From positions 1 to 64,000 of the forward strand of contig JBFHAT010000005.1 in NCBI GenBank assembly GCA_041586155.1: a DNA stretch of 64,000 nucleotides, read 5' to 3'. Position numbers and translations under genes: made by a program. Source of the DNA: JBFGJH01 sp041586155. Lineage in GTDB: Bacteria > Actinomycetota > Acidimicrobiia > Spongiisociales > JAENVV01. Of the stretch, positions 1 through 8,571 are shown in pieces (position 1 is the first letter of the stretch; each line of letters opens with the position of its first letter). The notes below the pieces were generated by a model, which saw only the letters and a list, made by a program, of their open reading frames with translations, was not told the DNA's origin and searched no databases.

Positions 1-1
1 G

Positions 2-103
2 ATCAGCTCTTCCGACTGGTCACCGGAGCCGACCACGTCGAGCAGCAACGGTCACGAGCTGGTGATCGACCTGCGCGAGCAGGGAGCCCCCAAACCGCAC
101 TGA
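2..103 (+). CDS. possible 3' end of a gene cut by the window edge
   Basis: Frame 2 is open from the first bases and reads 33 residues to a TGA at 101-103, ending in LVIDLREQGAPKPH. There is no start codon inside the window, so if this is coding it is only a C-terminal stub. No family can be recognised. Bases 104-246 after it hold nothing I can identify. The call rests only on an open frame and is weak. Confidence 0.2.
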   Translation: MSSSDWSPEPTTSSSNGHELVIDLREQGAPKPH

Positions 104-246
104 GGGCCGGTTCACCCGAACGGGACCCGCCACCTCGCTCCCCGACGACCCCGCCGCAGGAGACACGGCGAGCTGCCGATCGTTGCAGGATCGGGCGTGC
201 AATCTGGAGCGCCAGTTTGGTGATCGGCGTGGCGGCCCCTCTCGCT

Positions 247-576
247 TCAGCCGACGCAATCCACGGCGACGTTGACTGCTGCGCAGATTTGACGCATCCG
301 CTGATCGCTCAGGCGTCCCAATCGCTGCGTGAGTGTTGCGACCGAGACACTCTCGATCGAGTCGAGATTCACCGCTGACGCCAGGGGGATGGGATCCTCA
401 GACGGCTCGAGGACGACCTCACTGGGTAGACCCCGGACGGTAGTAGTACATGGAGCGATCACCGCTCGCCGCAATCTCGGAATGGCGACATCGCGCGACA
501 GCACCACAACAGGTCGGCGAGGGACCTCGGGCAGCTCACACCACCAGAGCTCACCTCGGGCGGGCAAGCCGCTCAC
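247..576 (-). CDS. mazF: MazF/PemK-type mRNA interferase toxin
   Basis: A 109-residue protein of the PemK/MazF fold, the toxin of type II toxin-antitoxin pairs; family members cut mRNA at short sequences. The N-terminus shows the family pattern RGELWWCELPEVPRRPVVVLSRD, followed by a strand with APCTTTVRGLPSEV and a C-terminal helix RLGRLSDQRMRQI. A longer frame runs to 618, but the GTG at 576 overlaps the antitoxin stop as GTGA, so translational coupling favours the short start. The length suits MazF. Expression should depend on the antitoxin gene just upstream. Assignment to the family is strong; cleavage specificity cannot be read from the sequence. Confidence 0.85.
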   Translation of the reverse strand: MSGLPARGELWWCELPEVPRRPVVVLSRDVAIPRLRRAVIAPCTTTVRGLPSEVVLEPSEDPIPLASAVNLDSIESVSVATLTQRLGRLSDQRMRQICAAVNVAVDCVG

Positions 577-809
577 GACGATCCGGCGGCTTGGCGGAAC
601 GAGGAGAGGTCCCCCCACTCATCGGACTCATCGATCGGATGAGCGTCATACGCCGCATAGGCGGCATCGATTCGGGCGGCACGATGTCGGGCGAGCAGAG
701 CGGTGAGCGCCTCATCGAGCAGGGCGGCATCGTTGATGCCAGATCGCAATCGCCGAGCTTCTTCGAGCAGCGACTCGTCGACCGTCGTGCTGACTCTGAC
801 TCTTGCCAT
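573..809 (-). CDS. MazE-like ribbon-helix-helix antitoxin
   Basis: A 78-residue partner of the MazF-like toxin. The first ~45 residues (MARVRVSTTVDESLLEEA ... ALLDEALTALLARH) look like a ribbon-helix-helix DNA-binding domain. The acidic C-terminus (DAHPIDESDEWGDLSSF) is the kind of flexible tail that wraps the toxin in known MazE proteins. The stop overlaps the toxin start (GTGA at 573-576), so the order is antitoxin then toxin, as is usual. The start is taken at ATG 809; a TTG start at 827 would add six residues but lies inside a direct repeat that looks like an operator. Confidence 0.8.
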   Translation of the reverse strand: MARVRVSTTVDESLLEEARRLRSGINDAALLDEALTALLARHRAARIDAAYAAYDAHPIDESDEWGDLSSFRQAAGSS

Positions 810-827
810 GCCACAACTATGCCACAA
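808..827 (-). promoter_or_regulatory. direct repeat over the antitoxin start, candidate autoregulatory operator
   Basis: On the minus strand TTGTGGCAT occurs twice, at 827-819 and 816-808, with an 11-bp period. The second copy covers the ATG at 809-807. Two tandem half-sites one helical turn apart are typical of ribbon-helix-helix repressor operators, and the antitoxin gene encodes such a fold. Binding by this antitoxin is inferred. Confidence 0.4.
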
Positions 828-1013
828 TTACGCCATGGCCGCTACCAGGTCGATGCCCTCGCACATAGCCTTCTCGCTTGCTGCAGGGTTCCCAACGAGT
901 GCACATGCGCCAGGGCGCGCACCGAATGATCAGGCTGCGTTCGGTGGCCTGCCGCTGACGAGCGGCGGTCCACTATGTTGGGGATTGGGTGGTCGTCGTT
1001 CGGAGGTGAACTC

Positions 1014-1862
1014 ATGACCAAAGACGACCATTCCGGGATGAGTGAGGTCAACGGTCTGCAAGCCCTTCAGGTCGATGGCAGCGCACTCAACTACCGGGTG
1101 AGTGGTACGGGTCGGCCGGTCCTGCTCATCCATGGCGCCTTTGGGGTCATGGAGGTCTGGAGTGACGTGCACGATACTCTCGCCGCCACCCACCGGGTCA
1201 TCAGCTACGACCGTCGTGGACATGGCCGGTCTCCGAACGGCACATCGGACGTACGGGTTCACGCCAGCGACGCGGCGGCCCTGATCGACCACGCCGCCGG
1301 AGAGCCCGTGATCGTCGTGGGTTGGAGCGCCGGGGCGGGTGTTGCGATGGAACTGATTCGAACCCACCCCGAGCAGGTCTCGGCAGCCGTTCTCGTCGAA
1401 CCGACTTTTCATCTCGCTCGTGAAGCGCCTCTTGATGCGCTTCGTCTCCTGCTCCGCACCAAGCTCGACTTCTTGCGGAGCCGCGACCGCGCCGCGGGGA
1501 AGACCATGGCGCTCTTCGTTTTTGCCCGACGCAGTGGGGGGAACGGCTGGGACGAGCTCGACGAACGCCAGCGTGAGTGGTTCCTTGGCGATGTGGACGG
1601 CCTGCGCGCCGAGTTCAAGGTGCTGGAGCGGTTCAGCACCGCGGCGGATCATATTTCGGCCGAGGAGGTCGCGGGCTGGTCGGTTCCGATGACATACCTT
1701 CTCGGCGAGGACAGTGCCGAGTGGGTCCACGCCGTTCACAGCGCTCTCTCCGAGGCGGCACCCCAGATCCGCACCAGCCGGGTACCCGACGCCTGCCATC
1801 TTCTACCTCTGCAGCAGCCGGAGGCCGTGGTGCATGCGGTCCGCTCAGCTACGCCCGATTGA
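1014..1862 (+). CDS. alpha/beta-fold hydrolase
   Basis: A 282-residue alpha/beta hydrolase. The oxyanion-hole motif HGAF is at 40-43, the nucleophile elbow GWSAG has Ser105, and the likely catalytic His is H262 in DACHLLPL near the C-terminus. DRRGHGRS (66-73) is the usual strand-4 signature of esterases, haloperoxidase-like and lactonase-like members. The substrate is unknown. The ATG at 1014 is chosen because GGAGGTGA lies just upstream; an in-frame start at 975 lacks such a site. The gene stands alone, divergent from the toxin-antitoxin pair and convergent with the adenylation gene. Confidence 0.85.
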   Translation: MTKDDHSGMSEVNGLQALQVDGSALNYRVSGTGRPVLLIHGAFGVMEVWSDVHDTLAATHRVISYDRRGHGRSPNGTSDVRVHASDAAALIDHAAGEPVIVVGWSAGAGVAMELIRTHPEQVSAAVLVEPTFHLAREAPLDALRLLLRTKLDFLRSRDRAAGKTMALFVFARRSGGNGWDELDERQREWFLGDVDGLRAEFKVLERFSTAADHISAEEVAGWSVPMTYLLGEDSAEWVHAVHSALSEAAPQIRTSRVPDACHLLPLQQPEAVVHAVRSATPD

Positions 1863-1940
1863 GTCAGCGGACTCGAACGACATCGGTGTCTGCAACACCG
1901 CGCCGACCTCTGCAGGCCACTTGGAATCGACTCGGCCCGC

Positions 1941-3518
1941 TCAGACAGGAGCCTGTGACAGCGACTGACGGTCGATCTTGCCAGTCGATGTCTTCGGCAG
2001 CGCGGACTGGAATTCGAACGCTTCTGGGATCATGTACTTGGGGACACGCTCGGCGCACCATTTGATCAAATCGGATTTGCTGTGCTCGCCTTCGACGACC
2101 ACGTACGCCCAGATCCGGTTGGAGACGACATCGTCCGGGATGGCGATGACGGCGCACTCCCGAACCCCCGGATGGCTGTTCAACGCCGTCTCGATCTCGC
2201 CGAGCTCGATGCGGTAGCCGCGGCTCTTGATCTGATGGTCCTTGCGGCCCAGGAAGCGATAGTCACCGCTGTCCAGCTCTTGGACCAGATCTCCGGTGGC
2301 GTAGGCCAGGTCGGCGGGGCCGACGCTGGCCCCGTGTCGCACCAGCCGTTCTGCGGTCTTCTCAGGGTCGCCCCAATAGCCGTGCATGACGGTGGCCCCC
2401 CGCACGAACAGCTCGCCTCGCTCGCCGGGTGCAACCTCCGACCCGTCTTCGCCCACGACGAACGTCTCGACGTTGCCGATCGCCCTCCCGATGGGAATGT
2501 CGCCCCCCTCCGCATCGGGCGGCTCGGTCACCCGGTAGGCCGTGCACACGTTGGTTTCGGTGGGTCCGTACCAGTTGTGAAACTCGACGTGGGGCAGCTG
2601 GCTCATCAGCCGGCTGAGGTACTTCGAGGGAAACACCTCGCCGGCAAAGATCATCGTACGAAGACTGGGGAGGGCGCCGTCGGTGAGGTTGCCATGTTGG
2701 GTGAGCAAGGAGAGGATCGACGGCACCGAATACCACACGGTGATCTGATGCTGGTCGATGAAGCGCGCCACCTCTACCGGAAACACCGACGTGGCACGGG
2801 GCACGAGCGCGACAGACGCTCCGGCTCCCGCTGCTGCAAACAGATCGAAGACCGACAGATCGAAATGGAGCGGGGCGTGGCTCGAGAGCCGGTCCTCGTG
2901 GGTGACGTCGACCTCACCGATCGCCCACTGCACGAAGGCGAGGGCGTTGCGGTGCGAAAGCATCACCCCTTTCGGAGCGCCCGTGGAACCGGACGTGTAC
3001 AGGATGTAGGCAAGGTCTTCGTCGATCCGGCGCACTCCCGTCGGCGCCGCCGGATAGCGGTCGAGGTCGAACCCGTCCTCTACGGTCACGCCGGAGGGGC
3101 GATCGGGAAGACCCTCCAGCCCGTCCATCACCACCAGCGTTTCGATCGGAGCGCCTTCGCCCATCATCTCTTCCCAAGTGCCGGCTTGGCGCCGAGAAGT
3201 GAGAAGCACCCGGATATCGCAGTCCTTGACGATGTAGGCGAGGCGGATGGCGGGGGCGCGCGGGTCCAGCGGCACGTAGGCTGCACCGGCCTTGAGGATC
3301 CCGTAGATGCCGACCACCGCCTCGAGCGACTTGTCGAGGTGGAGGCCGACCCGATCACCCGGCGCGACACCGGATGCGACGAGCAGCCGAGCGAGCTGGT
3401 TTGCTCTCCCGTTCAACTGCTCGTAGGCAAAGGAGCGGTCCCCGTCGACCAATGCAGGGCGCTCGGGATGCTCGACGGCCGAATGCTCGAGGAGCGAGTG
3501 CAACAGCGGGGCCATCAC
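1941..3518 (-). CDS. amino-acid adenylation enzyme, prolyl-AMP-ligase (PltF)-like
   Basis: A stand-alone 525-residue adenylation domain that would activate a carboxylic acid as its AMP ester and load it on a carrier protein. Core motifs are present: YTSGSTGAPKG at 174-184, YGPTE at 317-321, YATGD at 406-410, GRKDHQIKSRGYRIELGE at 424-441 and PKTSTGK at 508-514. Reading the ten specificity positions by eye against GrsA gives D220 L221 F224 Y263 I290 A292 W316 V324 C325 K514. Seven of ten match DLLYLALVCK, the proline code I recall for PltF/CloN4-type enzymes. The start GTG overlaps the dehydrogenase stop (GTGATG; ATG 3515 is equally possible). There is no fused carrier domain. An alternative is the exosortase-A-associated AMP ligase family, which is similar. 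Confidence 0.8.
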   Translation of the reverse strand: MMAPLLHSLLEHSAVEHPERPALVDGDRSFAYEQLNGRANQLARLLVASGVAPGDRVGLHLDKSLEAVVGIYGILKAGAAYVPLDPRAPAIRLAYIVKDCDIRVLLTSRRQAGTWEEMMGEGAPIETLVVMDGLEGLPDRPSGVTVEDGFDLDRYPAAPTGVRRIDEDLAYILYTSGSTGAPKGVMLSHRNALAFVQWAIGEVDVTHEDRLSSHAPLHFDLSVFDLFAAAGAGASVALVPRATSVFPVEVARFIDQHQITVWYSVPSILSLLTQHGNLTDGALPSLRTMIFAGEVFPSKYLSRLMSQLPHVEFHNWYGPTETNVCTAYRVTEPPDAEGGDIPIGRAIGNVETFVVGEDGSEVAPGERGELFVRGATVMHGYWGDPEKTAERLVRHGASVGPADLAYATGDLVQELDSGDYRFLGRKDHQIKSRGYRIELGEIETALNSHPGVRECAVIAIPDDVVSNRIWAYVVVEGEHSKSDLIKWCAERVPKYMIPEAFEFQSALPKTSTGKIDRQSLSQAPV

Positions 3519-4663
3519 AGCCCCAGGTGACGGGCGATCAGGTTGCGCTGGATATCGGACGTCCCCGAGTAGATGCGACCGCCAATGGCGTCGCGCAACT
3601 CTCGCTCGAACTGTGCTTCGGCCATGTAGCCGAGCCCGCCGTGGTTCTGGATCGTGTCGAGGCTCGACTGCACGTATGCCTCCGACAGGAACAGCTTCAC
3701 CATTGCCGACTCGGCGGTGTTGGAGGTTCGCTGTGTCATGGACCAGCCCAGGTGATAGAGGAGGAGCCGGGCCGCCTCGAGGCGCACCTTCATGTCGACG
3801 ATGCGGTGGGCCACCGCCTGAAACTTGCCGATCGACTGGCCGAACTGCTTGCGGTCCTTGGCGTATTGGATCGAGGACTCGAGTTGGCGTTGCATCGATC
3901 CGATCGAAGTCGCCATGATGATTCCCCGCTCCCAGTCCATGGAGTGGTTGAAGATGGCCATGCCCGACCCGGGCTTGCCCAGCAACCGGTCGGCCGGCAC
4001 CCGGCAGTCGCGAAAGATCAGCTCGCTCATCGGGGACGTCCGGAGGCCCATCTTGTGGAAGGGCCTGCCGACATCGAGGCCCGGCGTATCACGGTCGACG
4101 ACCAATGCGGACAAGCCGAACGCCCCTTTCGACTTGTCGGTGACGGCAAACACGATGAACACGTCGGCCAGCGGCGCATTGGTGATCCAGGTCTTGGCGC
4201 CATTGATGACGTAATGGTCTCCGTCTTTCACCGCCGTCGTCGACATCGAGCCGAACGCATCCGACCCGGCGTCGGGCTCAGACATCCCCTGCACGCCGAC
4301 GATGCTGCCGTCGACCAGCCCCGGCAAGTAGCGCTGCTTCTGTTCGTCGGTACCGAACCGGACGAGCGGAACCTCGCACGACCACATCTGGGCGTTCAGC
4401 GAGAAGAGGAGCCCGTTGTCGCGACACGCATACCCGAGCGCCTCCATGGCCAGGATGATCGTCAGCGGATCCGCTCCTTGGCCCCCATATTCCTCAGGCA
4501 CAGGGAGCCCTTGGATGCCGAACTGGGCGCACCGCTTCCACGCTTCGGCGGAGAACCCATGCTCGGCGTCGAGGCTGATGACATCGTGAGCCAGGTGATC
4601 ACGAGCGAACCCGATCACTGATTCCCGGAACCGCTCCTGCTCTTCGGTGAGCGCGAAGTCCAC
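3515..4663 (-). CDS. acyl-CoA-dehydrogenase-fold flavoenzyme, PltE-like
   Basis: A 382-residue member of the acyl-CoA dehydrogenase superfamily, FAD dependent. The usual C-terminal catalytic Glu position reads YSGTS (Ser366), so that base is missing. E245 in MDWERG matches the helix-G Glu used by isovaleryl-CoA dehydrogenase. Prolyl-carrier-protein dehydrogenases of pyrrole pathways, as I recall, share this arrangement. QGMSEPDAGSD (125-135) is the flavin/substrate signature. GTG 4663 gives DFALTEEQ right at the N-terminus, the family norm, with GGCGGTG before it; the upstream extension is not needed. It sits 13 nt after the halogenase-like gene and overlaps the adenylation gene, so the three are probably one transcript. 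Confidence 0.8.
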   Translation of the reverse strand: MDFALTEEQERFRESVIGFARDHLAHDVISLDAEHGFSAEAWKRCAQFGIQGLPVPEEYGGQGADPLTIILAMEALGYACRDNGLLFSLNAQMWSCEVPLVRFGTDEQKQRYLPGLVDGSIVGVQGMSEPDAGSDAFGSMSTTAVKDGDHYVINGAKTWITNAPLADVFIVFAVTDKSKGAFGLSALVVDRDTPGLDVGRPFHKMGLRTSPMSELIFRDCRVPADRLLGKPGSGMAIFNHSMDWERGIIMATSIGSMQRQLESSIQYAKDRKQFGQSIGKFQAVAHRIVDMKVRLEAARLLLYHLGWSMTQRTSNTAESAMVKLFLSEAYVQSSLDTIQNHGGLGYMAEAQFERELRDAIGGRIYSGTSDIQRNLIARHLGL

Positions 4664-4676
4664 GGCACCGCCGACG

Positions 4677-5954
4677 TCAGCTGACCGAGGCGAATGCCTC
4701 GGAGTCCGCATCGGACTCGGATGCGCGCGCTTTGGCCACGATGCGGCGCATCTTGACGAGGCCAGGCAGCGGCTCTTCCTCGTAGATGCGTCCGCCGAAG
4801 ATGTCGAGCAGGTCGGATCCGTACTCGGTGTAATGGAGCAGGTAGCCCCACCCGAGCGGGTTCGCCCAGAACGAATCCATCAAGGTTTGCACGGTGTCCA
4901 TGCCCCGCTCGCAGATCTCGGCGTAACCCTCGAACGGGTCGTCCAGGCCGTCGAGCTTGCCGTCCAGGTAGTCGGCCATGTAGGCGGCCGCCTTCTCGGC
5001 CTCGGCCAACGCCAGATGAATGCCGAAGGAGAAGAACGGATCGATGAATCGGTGGGCATCGCCGACACACAACCAGCCCTTGCCGGTGAACTGTGGGATC
5101 CGGTACGAGAAGTTGGCGGTGGCGTACACCGGCTCGACCAGTTCGATGCCTCGTACCCGCTCAGCCAGATTCGGGTTCATCTCCTGCAGCTCGCGGTAGA
5201 AGAACTCCTCTTTCGTCTCTTTGCGAGACTTGTAATACGAGACCGGAGTCACGATCCCGAGCGACACGACCTCCGGATCGACCGGAATCAGCCAGGCCCA
5301 GTGGTCGACCTCACGATAGAAGAGCAGCGTGTTGCCTTCTTCTTCGCCGTCGTTGCGGACGACCCCCTTGAGGTGGCTGAACACGGCGATCTGGTTTTCG
5401 TATCCGCCCCGTTCCTTCTTGGCGGCAATCCCCAAGCCCGACAGCCAGGTCTTCCTTCCGGACGCGTCGATGATCGCGTCGGCCTCGATGGTCAGCTGCT
5501 CGCCGTCGGCCGTGCGCACGGTGAGCCCTTTCACGGCGCCCGCGTCGTCGAAGATGGGTTCCAGCGCCTTGCCGTGGACATAGCCGGCCCCTCGCTCCCG
5601 AGCGGTGTCGAGAAGCATCTTGTCGAACGCCGATCGTTTGACCTGCCAGGTCCGCACTTGACGTCGTTTGGCGCCGCCCATCGAAGCAGTGATGGGCACG
5701 TCGTACCGGTTGGCGCCCGACGTCCCGTACACCGTTCCGGCCAACTTGACCGGGAACTGGTGCTCGAGCATTGCGTCTCCGAGTCCCCATTTGCGCACGG
5801 TTTCGGCGACCCACCCGGTCATCGACTCTCCGATGTGAAAGCGCGGGAAGCTCTCGGCCTCGACGATGATCGAGTCGATTCCCTTCTCACCCAGGAACAG
5901 AGCGGATGCTGCGCCGCCCGGTCCCCCGCCGACGATGGCTACCTGTGTTCTCAT
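4677..5954 (-). CDS. flavin-dependent halogenase-like FAD enzyme
   Basis: A 425-residue FAD enzyme. The dinucleotide-binding glycines GGGPGG are at 9-14. FPRFHIGESM (36-45) and Lys70 in FPVKLAG match the active-site region of flavin-dependent halogenases. WAWLIP at 219-224 fits the WxWxIP motif that separates halogenases from monooxygenases. VGDAHRFIDPFFSFG (about 297-311) is the second FAD contact. In PltA-type enzymes the substrate is pyrrolyl on a carrier protein. ATG 5954 follows GGGGGAAACG and is preferred to 5966. The family also contains geranylgeranyl-reductase-like proteins, so halogenation is likely but unproven. A flavin reductase partner is not in the window. Confidence 0.7.
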   Translation of the reverse strand: MRTQVAIVGGGPGGAASALFLGEKGIDSIIVEAESFPRFHIGESMTGWVAETVRKWGLGDAMLEHQFPVKLAGTVYGTSGANRYDVPITASMGGAKRRQVRTWQVKRSAFDKMLLDTARERGAGYVHGKALEPIFDDAGAVKGLTVRTADGEQLTIEADAIIDASGRKTWLSGLGIAAKKERGGYENQIAVFSHLKGVVRNDGEEEGNTLLFYREVDHWAWLIPVDPEVVSLGIVTPVSYYKSRKETKEEFFYRELQEMNPNLAERVRGIELVEPVYATANFSYRIPQFTGKGWLCVGDAHRFIDPFFSFGIHLALAEAEKAAAYMADYLDGKLDGLDDPFEGYAEICERGMDTVQTLMDSFWANPLGWGYLLHYTEYGSDLLDIFGGRIYEEEPLPGLVKMRRIVAKARASESDADSEAFASVS

Positions 5955-6081
5955 CGTTTCCCCCATTTTGTCTGTTCAGATGAGCATGAACGGTTGGGCC
6001 ACCAAGCCGTAGCTCGCCCCGGCGATCGCCCGCAGCCCCACGTCCAACGCCACTGAGGGTAGCAAGCTGAGCACACAGCCG

Positions 6082-7464
6082 CTAGGGAACGCTCGACGCC
6101 ATCGCCGGCTCGGCCGGCGCGTCTTCGAACGACTCGGACTTCTTTCGCTTCCAGGCCGGCTGGCCGAGGGCCACGAACAGCAGCAGGATGAACGGCACGA
6201 GCTGGGCACGCTGCCTGGCGATGATGCCGAGATTCAAGACTCCACTGTGGCCAAGGATGAACCCGCCCGAGTACAGAAGCGAATAGAGAATGATCGGATG
6301 GCGCCAGTCGCGACGGAGGTTGCGAATGATGGGACGGAGGCGCCAGATCACAAGCGCCAGCAGCAGCGTCCCTTCGAAGATGCTGTTGACCAGCGTCTGT
6401 GTGTTGTGGGCGTCATACGGCAGCGGCCGGAACACGACCCGCAAGACTGCGTCGGGCACGTCCGCCGGCGAGGTGACCATGCTGCCTTCGACCTCCGAGC
6501 CACCGCTGGCGGTGCGCTCTTCCACCCCTGCGAAGATGGGATCGATCTCCTCCTGCAGCAACTGCTCGTTGATCCCGACACTGAAGTCGATCCCAAAATC
6601 GATGCTGGCCAGCTGGATCGCGCCGAAGAGAACGACGAGTGAGGCGCCGATTGCCACCATCCTCATCCCCTTCGAGCGGGCATCGCTCGGCCCCTTCCCT
6701 AACACGAGCGCCCCGATCAGCGAGACGGCGATGAGCAGGGCGATGTGGGAGCGAATGATTCCCGCGCCGAGCAGCCCGAGCCCGATCGGCCCGACCCAGG
6801 CGAGGTTGTAGCCCGTGAACAGGCGGGCGATGCCGTAGGTGGCGATGCCGATGAAGAGAATCATCAGCGACTCTTTGCCGATCGAAGACGGCCAGTACAC
6901 GATGTTGGGGAAGAAGAAGATGAGCGCCGCGTACCAGCCGAGCGAACGGTCCGCAAAGACGTGCCGGTAGGCGGCGTAGAGGAGTAGCTGGCCGACGAAC
7001 GCGAGCGTGGCAAAGATCAGAAACCCGCCGAGCTTGCTGGGCTCGTAGATCGCGTAGATGAATCCGGTGGCGACGGAAATGAACTCGGTACCGGGCTCGA
7101 TCTCAGGGATCTGCAACGACTCCCACAGGGGTGCGATGCGGATCGCATCGTTGTGATATCCCGTGGCGTCCCCGATGCCGCCGTACAGGGCTTCCAGCGC
7201 CCAGTACCGCAGCCCCGACGCCGTCAACTTGGCGATGTAGCCCAGCATGCCGACGGTGGCGAACCACCGTGCGTCGTGCACGCTGACCATCTTCCCGACG
7301 ATGTACGCAACGGGTGTGGCCAGCACCACCACGAGCACGAACGTCACTGCTTCTCGGCTGCCGACCAAGCTGGTGGCTCCGAATCCGACCACCGCCACGA
7401 CCACCAGCAGCCAGTACAACCCCGGCAGCCCGCGCCGAATCCGGTAGTCGTAGTCGCTGATCAT
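6082..7464 (-). CDS. polytopic membrane protein, possible polysaccharide polymerase
   Basis: A 460-residue protein with roughly ten hydrophobic segments, starting at about residue 17 (LYWLLVVVAVVGFGATSLV). A large loop carries YWPSSIGKESLM, a pattern I associate with O-antigen-polymerase- or EpsG-like membrane proteins of capsule loci. No family can be assigned firmly. The C-terminus is charged and cytoplasmic-looking (KRKKSESFEDAPAEPA). It lies 127 nt upstream of the halogenase-like gene on the same strand and next to the polysaccharide locus, which suits a Wzy-type role; this is inferred from position and topology only. Confidence 0.6.
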   Translation of the reverse strand: MISDYDYRIRRGLPGLYWLLVVVAVVGFGATSLVGSREAVTFVLVVVLATPVAYIVGKMVSVHDARWFATVGMLGYIAKLTASGLRYWALEALYGGIGDATGYHNDAIRIAPLWESLQIPEIEPGTEFISVATGFIYAIYEPSKLGGFLIFATLAFVGQLLLYAAYRHVFADRSLGWYAALIFFFPNIVYWPSSIGKESLMILFIGIATYGIARLFTGYNLAWVGPIGLGLLGAGIIRSHIALLIAVSLIGALVLGKGPSDARSKGMRMVAIGASLVVLFGAIQLASIDFGIDFSVGINEQLLQEEIDPIFAGVEERTASGGSEVEGSMVTSPADVPDAVLRVVFRPLPYDAHNTQTLVNSIFEGTLLLALVIWRLRPIIRNLRRDWRHPIILYSLLYSGGFILGHSGVLNLGIIARQRAQLVPFILLLFVALGQPAWKRKKSESFEDAPAEPAMASSVP

Positions 7465-7640
7465 CGCAGCACTCCACGTCCCCCTCGTCGCGCACCGACG
7501 CTAGCACCTGGGATGGAGTTTCGACACCGGGTGTGGCGCGCCCACCACGCCTCCGGTACGCTGCCCCACCACGAGAGGGGGGACCTCGATGACAAGCATG
7601 AGTCGCACCGGAGCCGGGCCAGTATTCCCAGTGGCGAGCC

Positions 7641-8558
7641 ATGGCGGGTGAGCTGGCCGACCAGGTCACCGAACAGCTCAAGAAGGTGACGTCGATGCGT
7701 GCCCGCCGGAAGTTGGCGTTGACCCGGGTGGGCGTACGGTCGGTCACCGCCGGTCTCAGGACCCTGCCAGATTTTCTCATCATCGGCGCCCAGCGCAGTG
7801 GCACGAGCTCGCTGTACAAGTATCTCGGTCAGCACCCCAACATCGTGCCGTCGCTGCGCAAGGAAGTGGACTACTTCTCGGGGAGCCACGGCAGGGGACA
7901 GGCCTGGTATCGCTCACACTTCCCGACGACACTGCGACGGAAGCAAGCGGCTCGGAAGGGCGAGCCGCTGCTCACGTTCGAGGCGACTCCCTTCTACCTG
8001 GTCGATCCTCACGCCCCCGCCAGGGCGGCTCGCGAGATACCCGATGCTCGCATCATCGCGATGCTGCGTAATCCGACCGACCGGGCGTTCTCGCATCACG
8101 GTCACAACCGCCGCCTCGATCACGAGCCACTCGAATTCGACGAGGCCATCGCCGCCGAGTCCGAGCGGCTAGAAGGCGAGTTCGAACGGCTCCTCGGTGA
8201 TCCTTCATACCGAGCCTTCAACCTGCGACGCTACGGATACGCCTTCCGCGGCCACTACGCACGGCAGCTGGCGCGCTGGTACGAGCAATTTCCTCCCGAC
8301 CGCATCTTGGTGGTGCAGAGCGAGGACTTCTACACCGACACTCCCGCCGTGTACAAGGCCGTCCTCGAGTTTCTCGGCCTGCCCGAGTGGCAGCCCGCCG
8401 CGTACCGCAATTTCTCGTACGTAGGGGCGCCTGCCGAGGCCCCTTCGGCCGCTGCGGCGATGACCGCATCGACCAGGCAAATGCTCGACGAGGAGTTCGC
8501 TCCGTCGAACGCAGCGCTGGAAGAGATGCTGGGCCGGCGTTTCTCGTGGACATCCTGA
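7641..8558 (+). CDS. sulfotransferase family protein (1 of 4)
   Basis: A 305-residue PAPS-dependent sulfotransferase of the heparan/bacterial type. The 5'-phosphosulfate loop GAQRSGTSSL is at 49-58 and a 3'-phosphate-binding segment reads MLRNPTDRAFSHHGH. These enzymes move a sulfuryl group from PAPS to a hydroxyl or amine, often on a glycan. It starts the plus-strand part of the polysaccharide locus and is followed 13 nt later by a deacetylase, so the two are probably co-transcribed. ATG 7641 is used; no strong ribosome site is seen. Confidence 0.85.
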   Translation: MAGELADQVTEQLKKVTSMRARRKLALTRVGVRSVTAGLRTLPDFLIIGAQRSGTSSLYKYLGQHPNIVPSLRKEVDYFSGSHGRGQAWYRSHFPTTLRRKQAARKGEPLLTFEATPFYLVDPHAPARAAREIPDARIIAMLRNPTDRAFSHHGHNRRLDHEPLEFDEAIAAESERLEGEFERLLGDPSYRAFNLRRYGYAFRGHYARQLARWYEQFPPDRILVVQSEDFYTDTPAVYKAVLEFLGLPEWQPAAYRNFSYVGAPAEAPSAAAAMTASTRQMLDEEFAPSNAALEEMLGRRFSWTS

Positions 8559-8571
8559 TCACCTCCGCAAC

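Noticed and set aside
2082..3530. A 482-residue open frame opposite the adenylation gene
   Set aside because: It is the antisense shadow of a long, motif-rich gene in high-GC DNA and its product has no recognisable domain.
4647..6056. A 469-residue plus-strand frame opposite the halogenase-like gene
   Set aside because: The minus strand holds FAD-binding and halogenase motifs; the plus product is only the GC-driven mirror.
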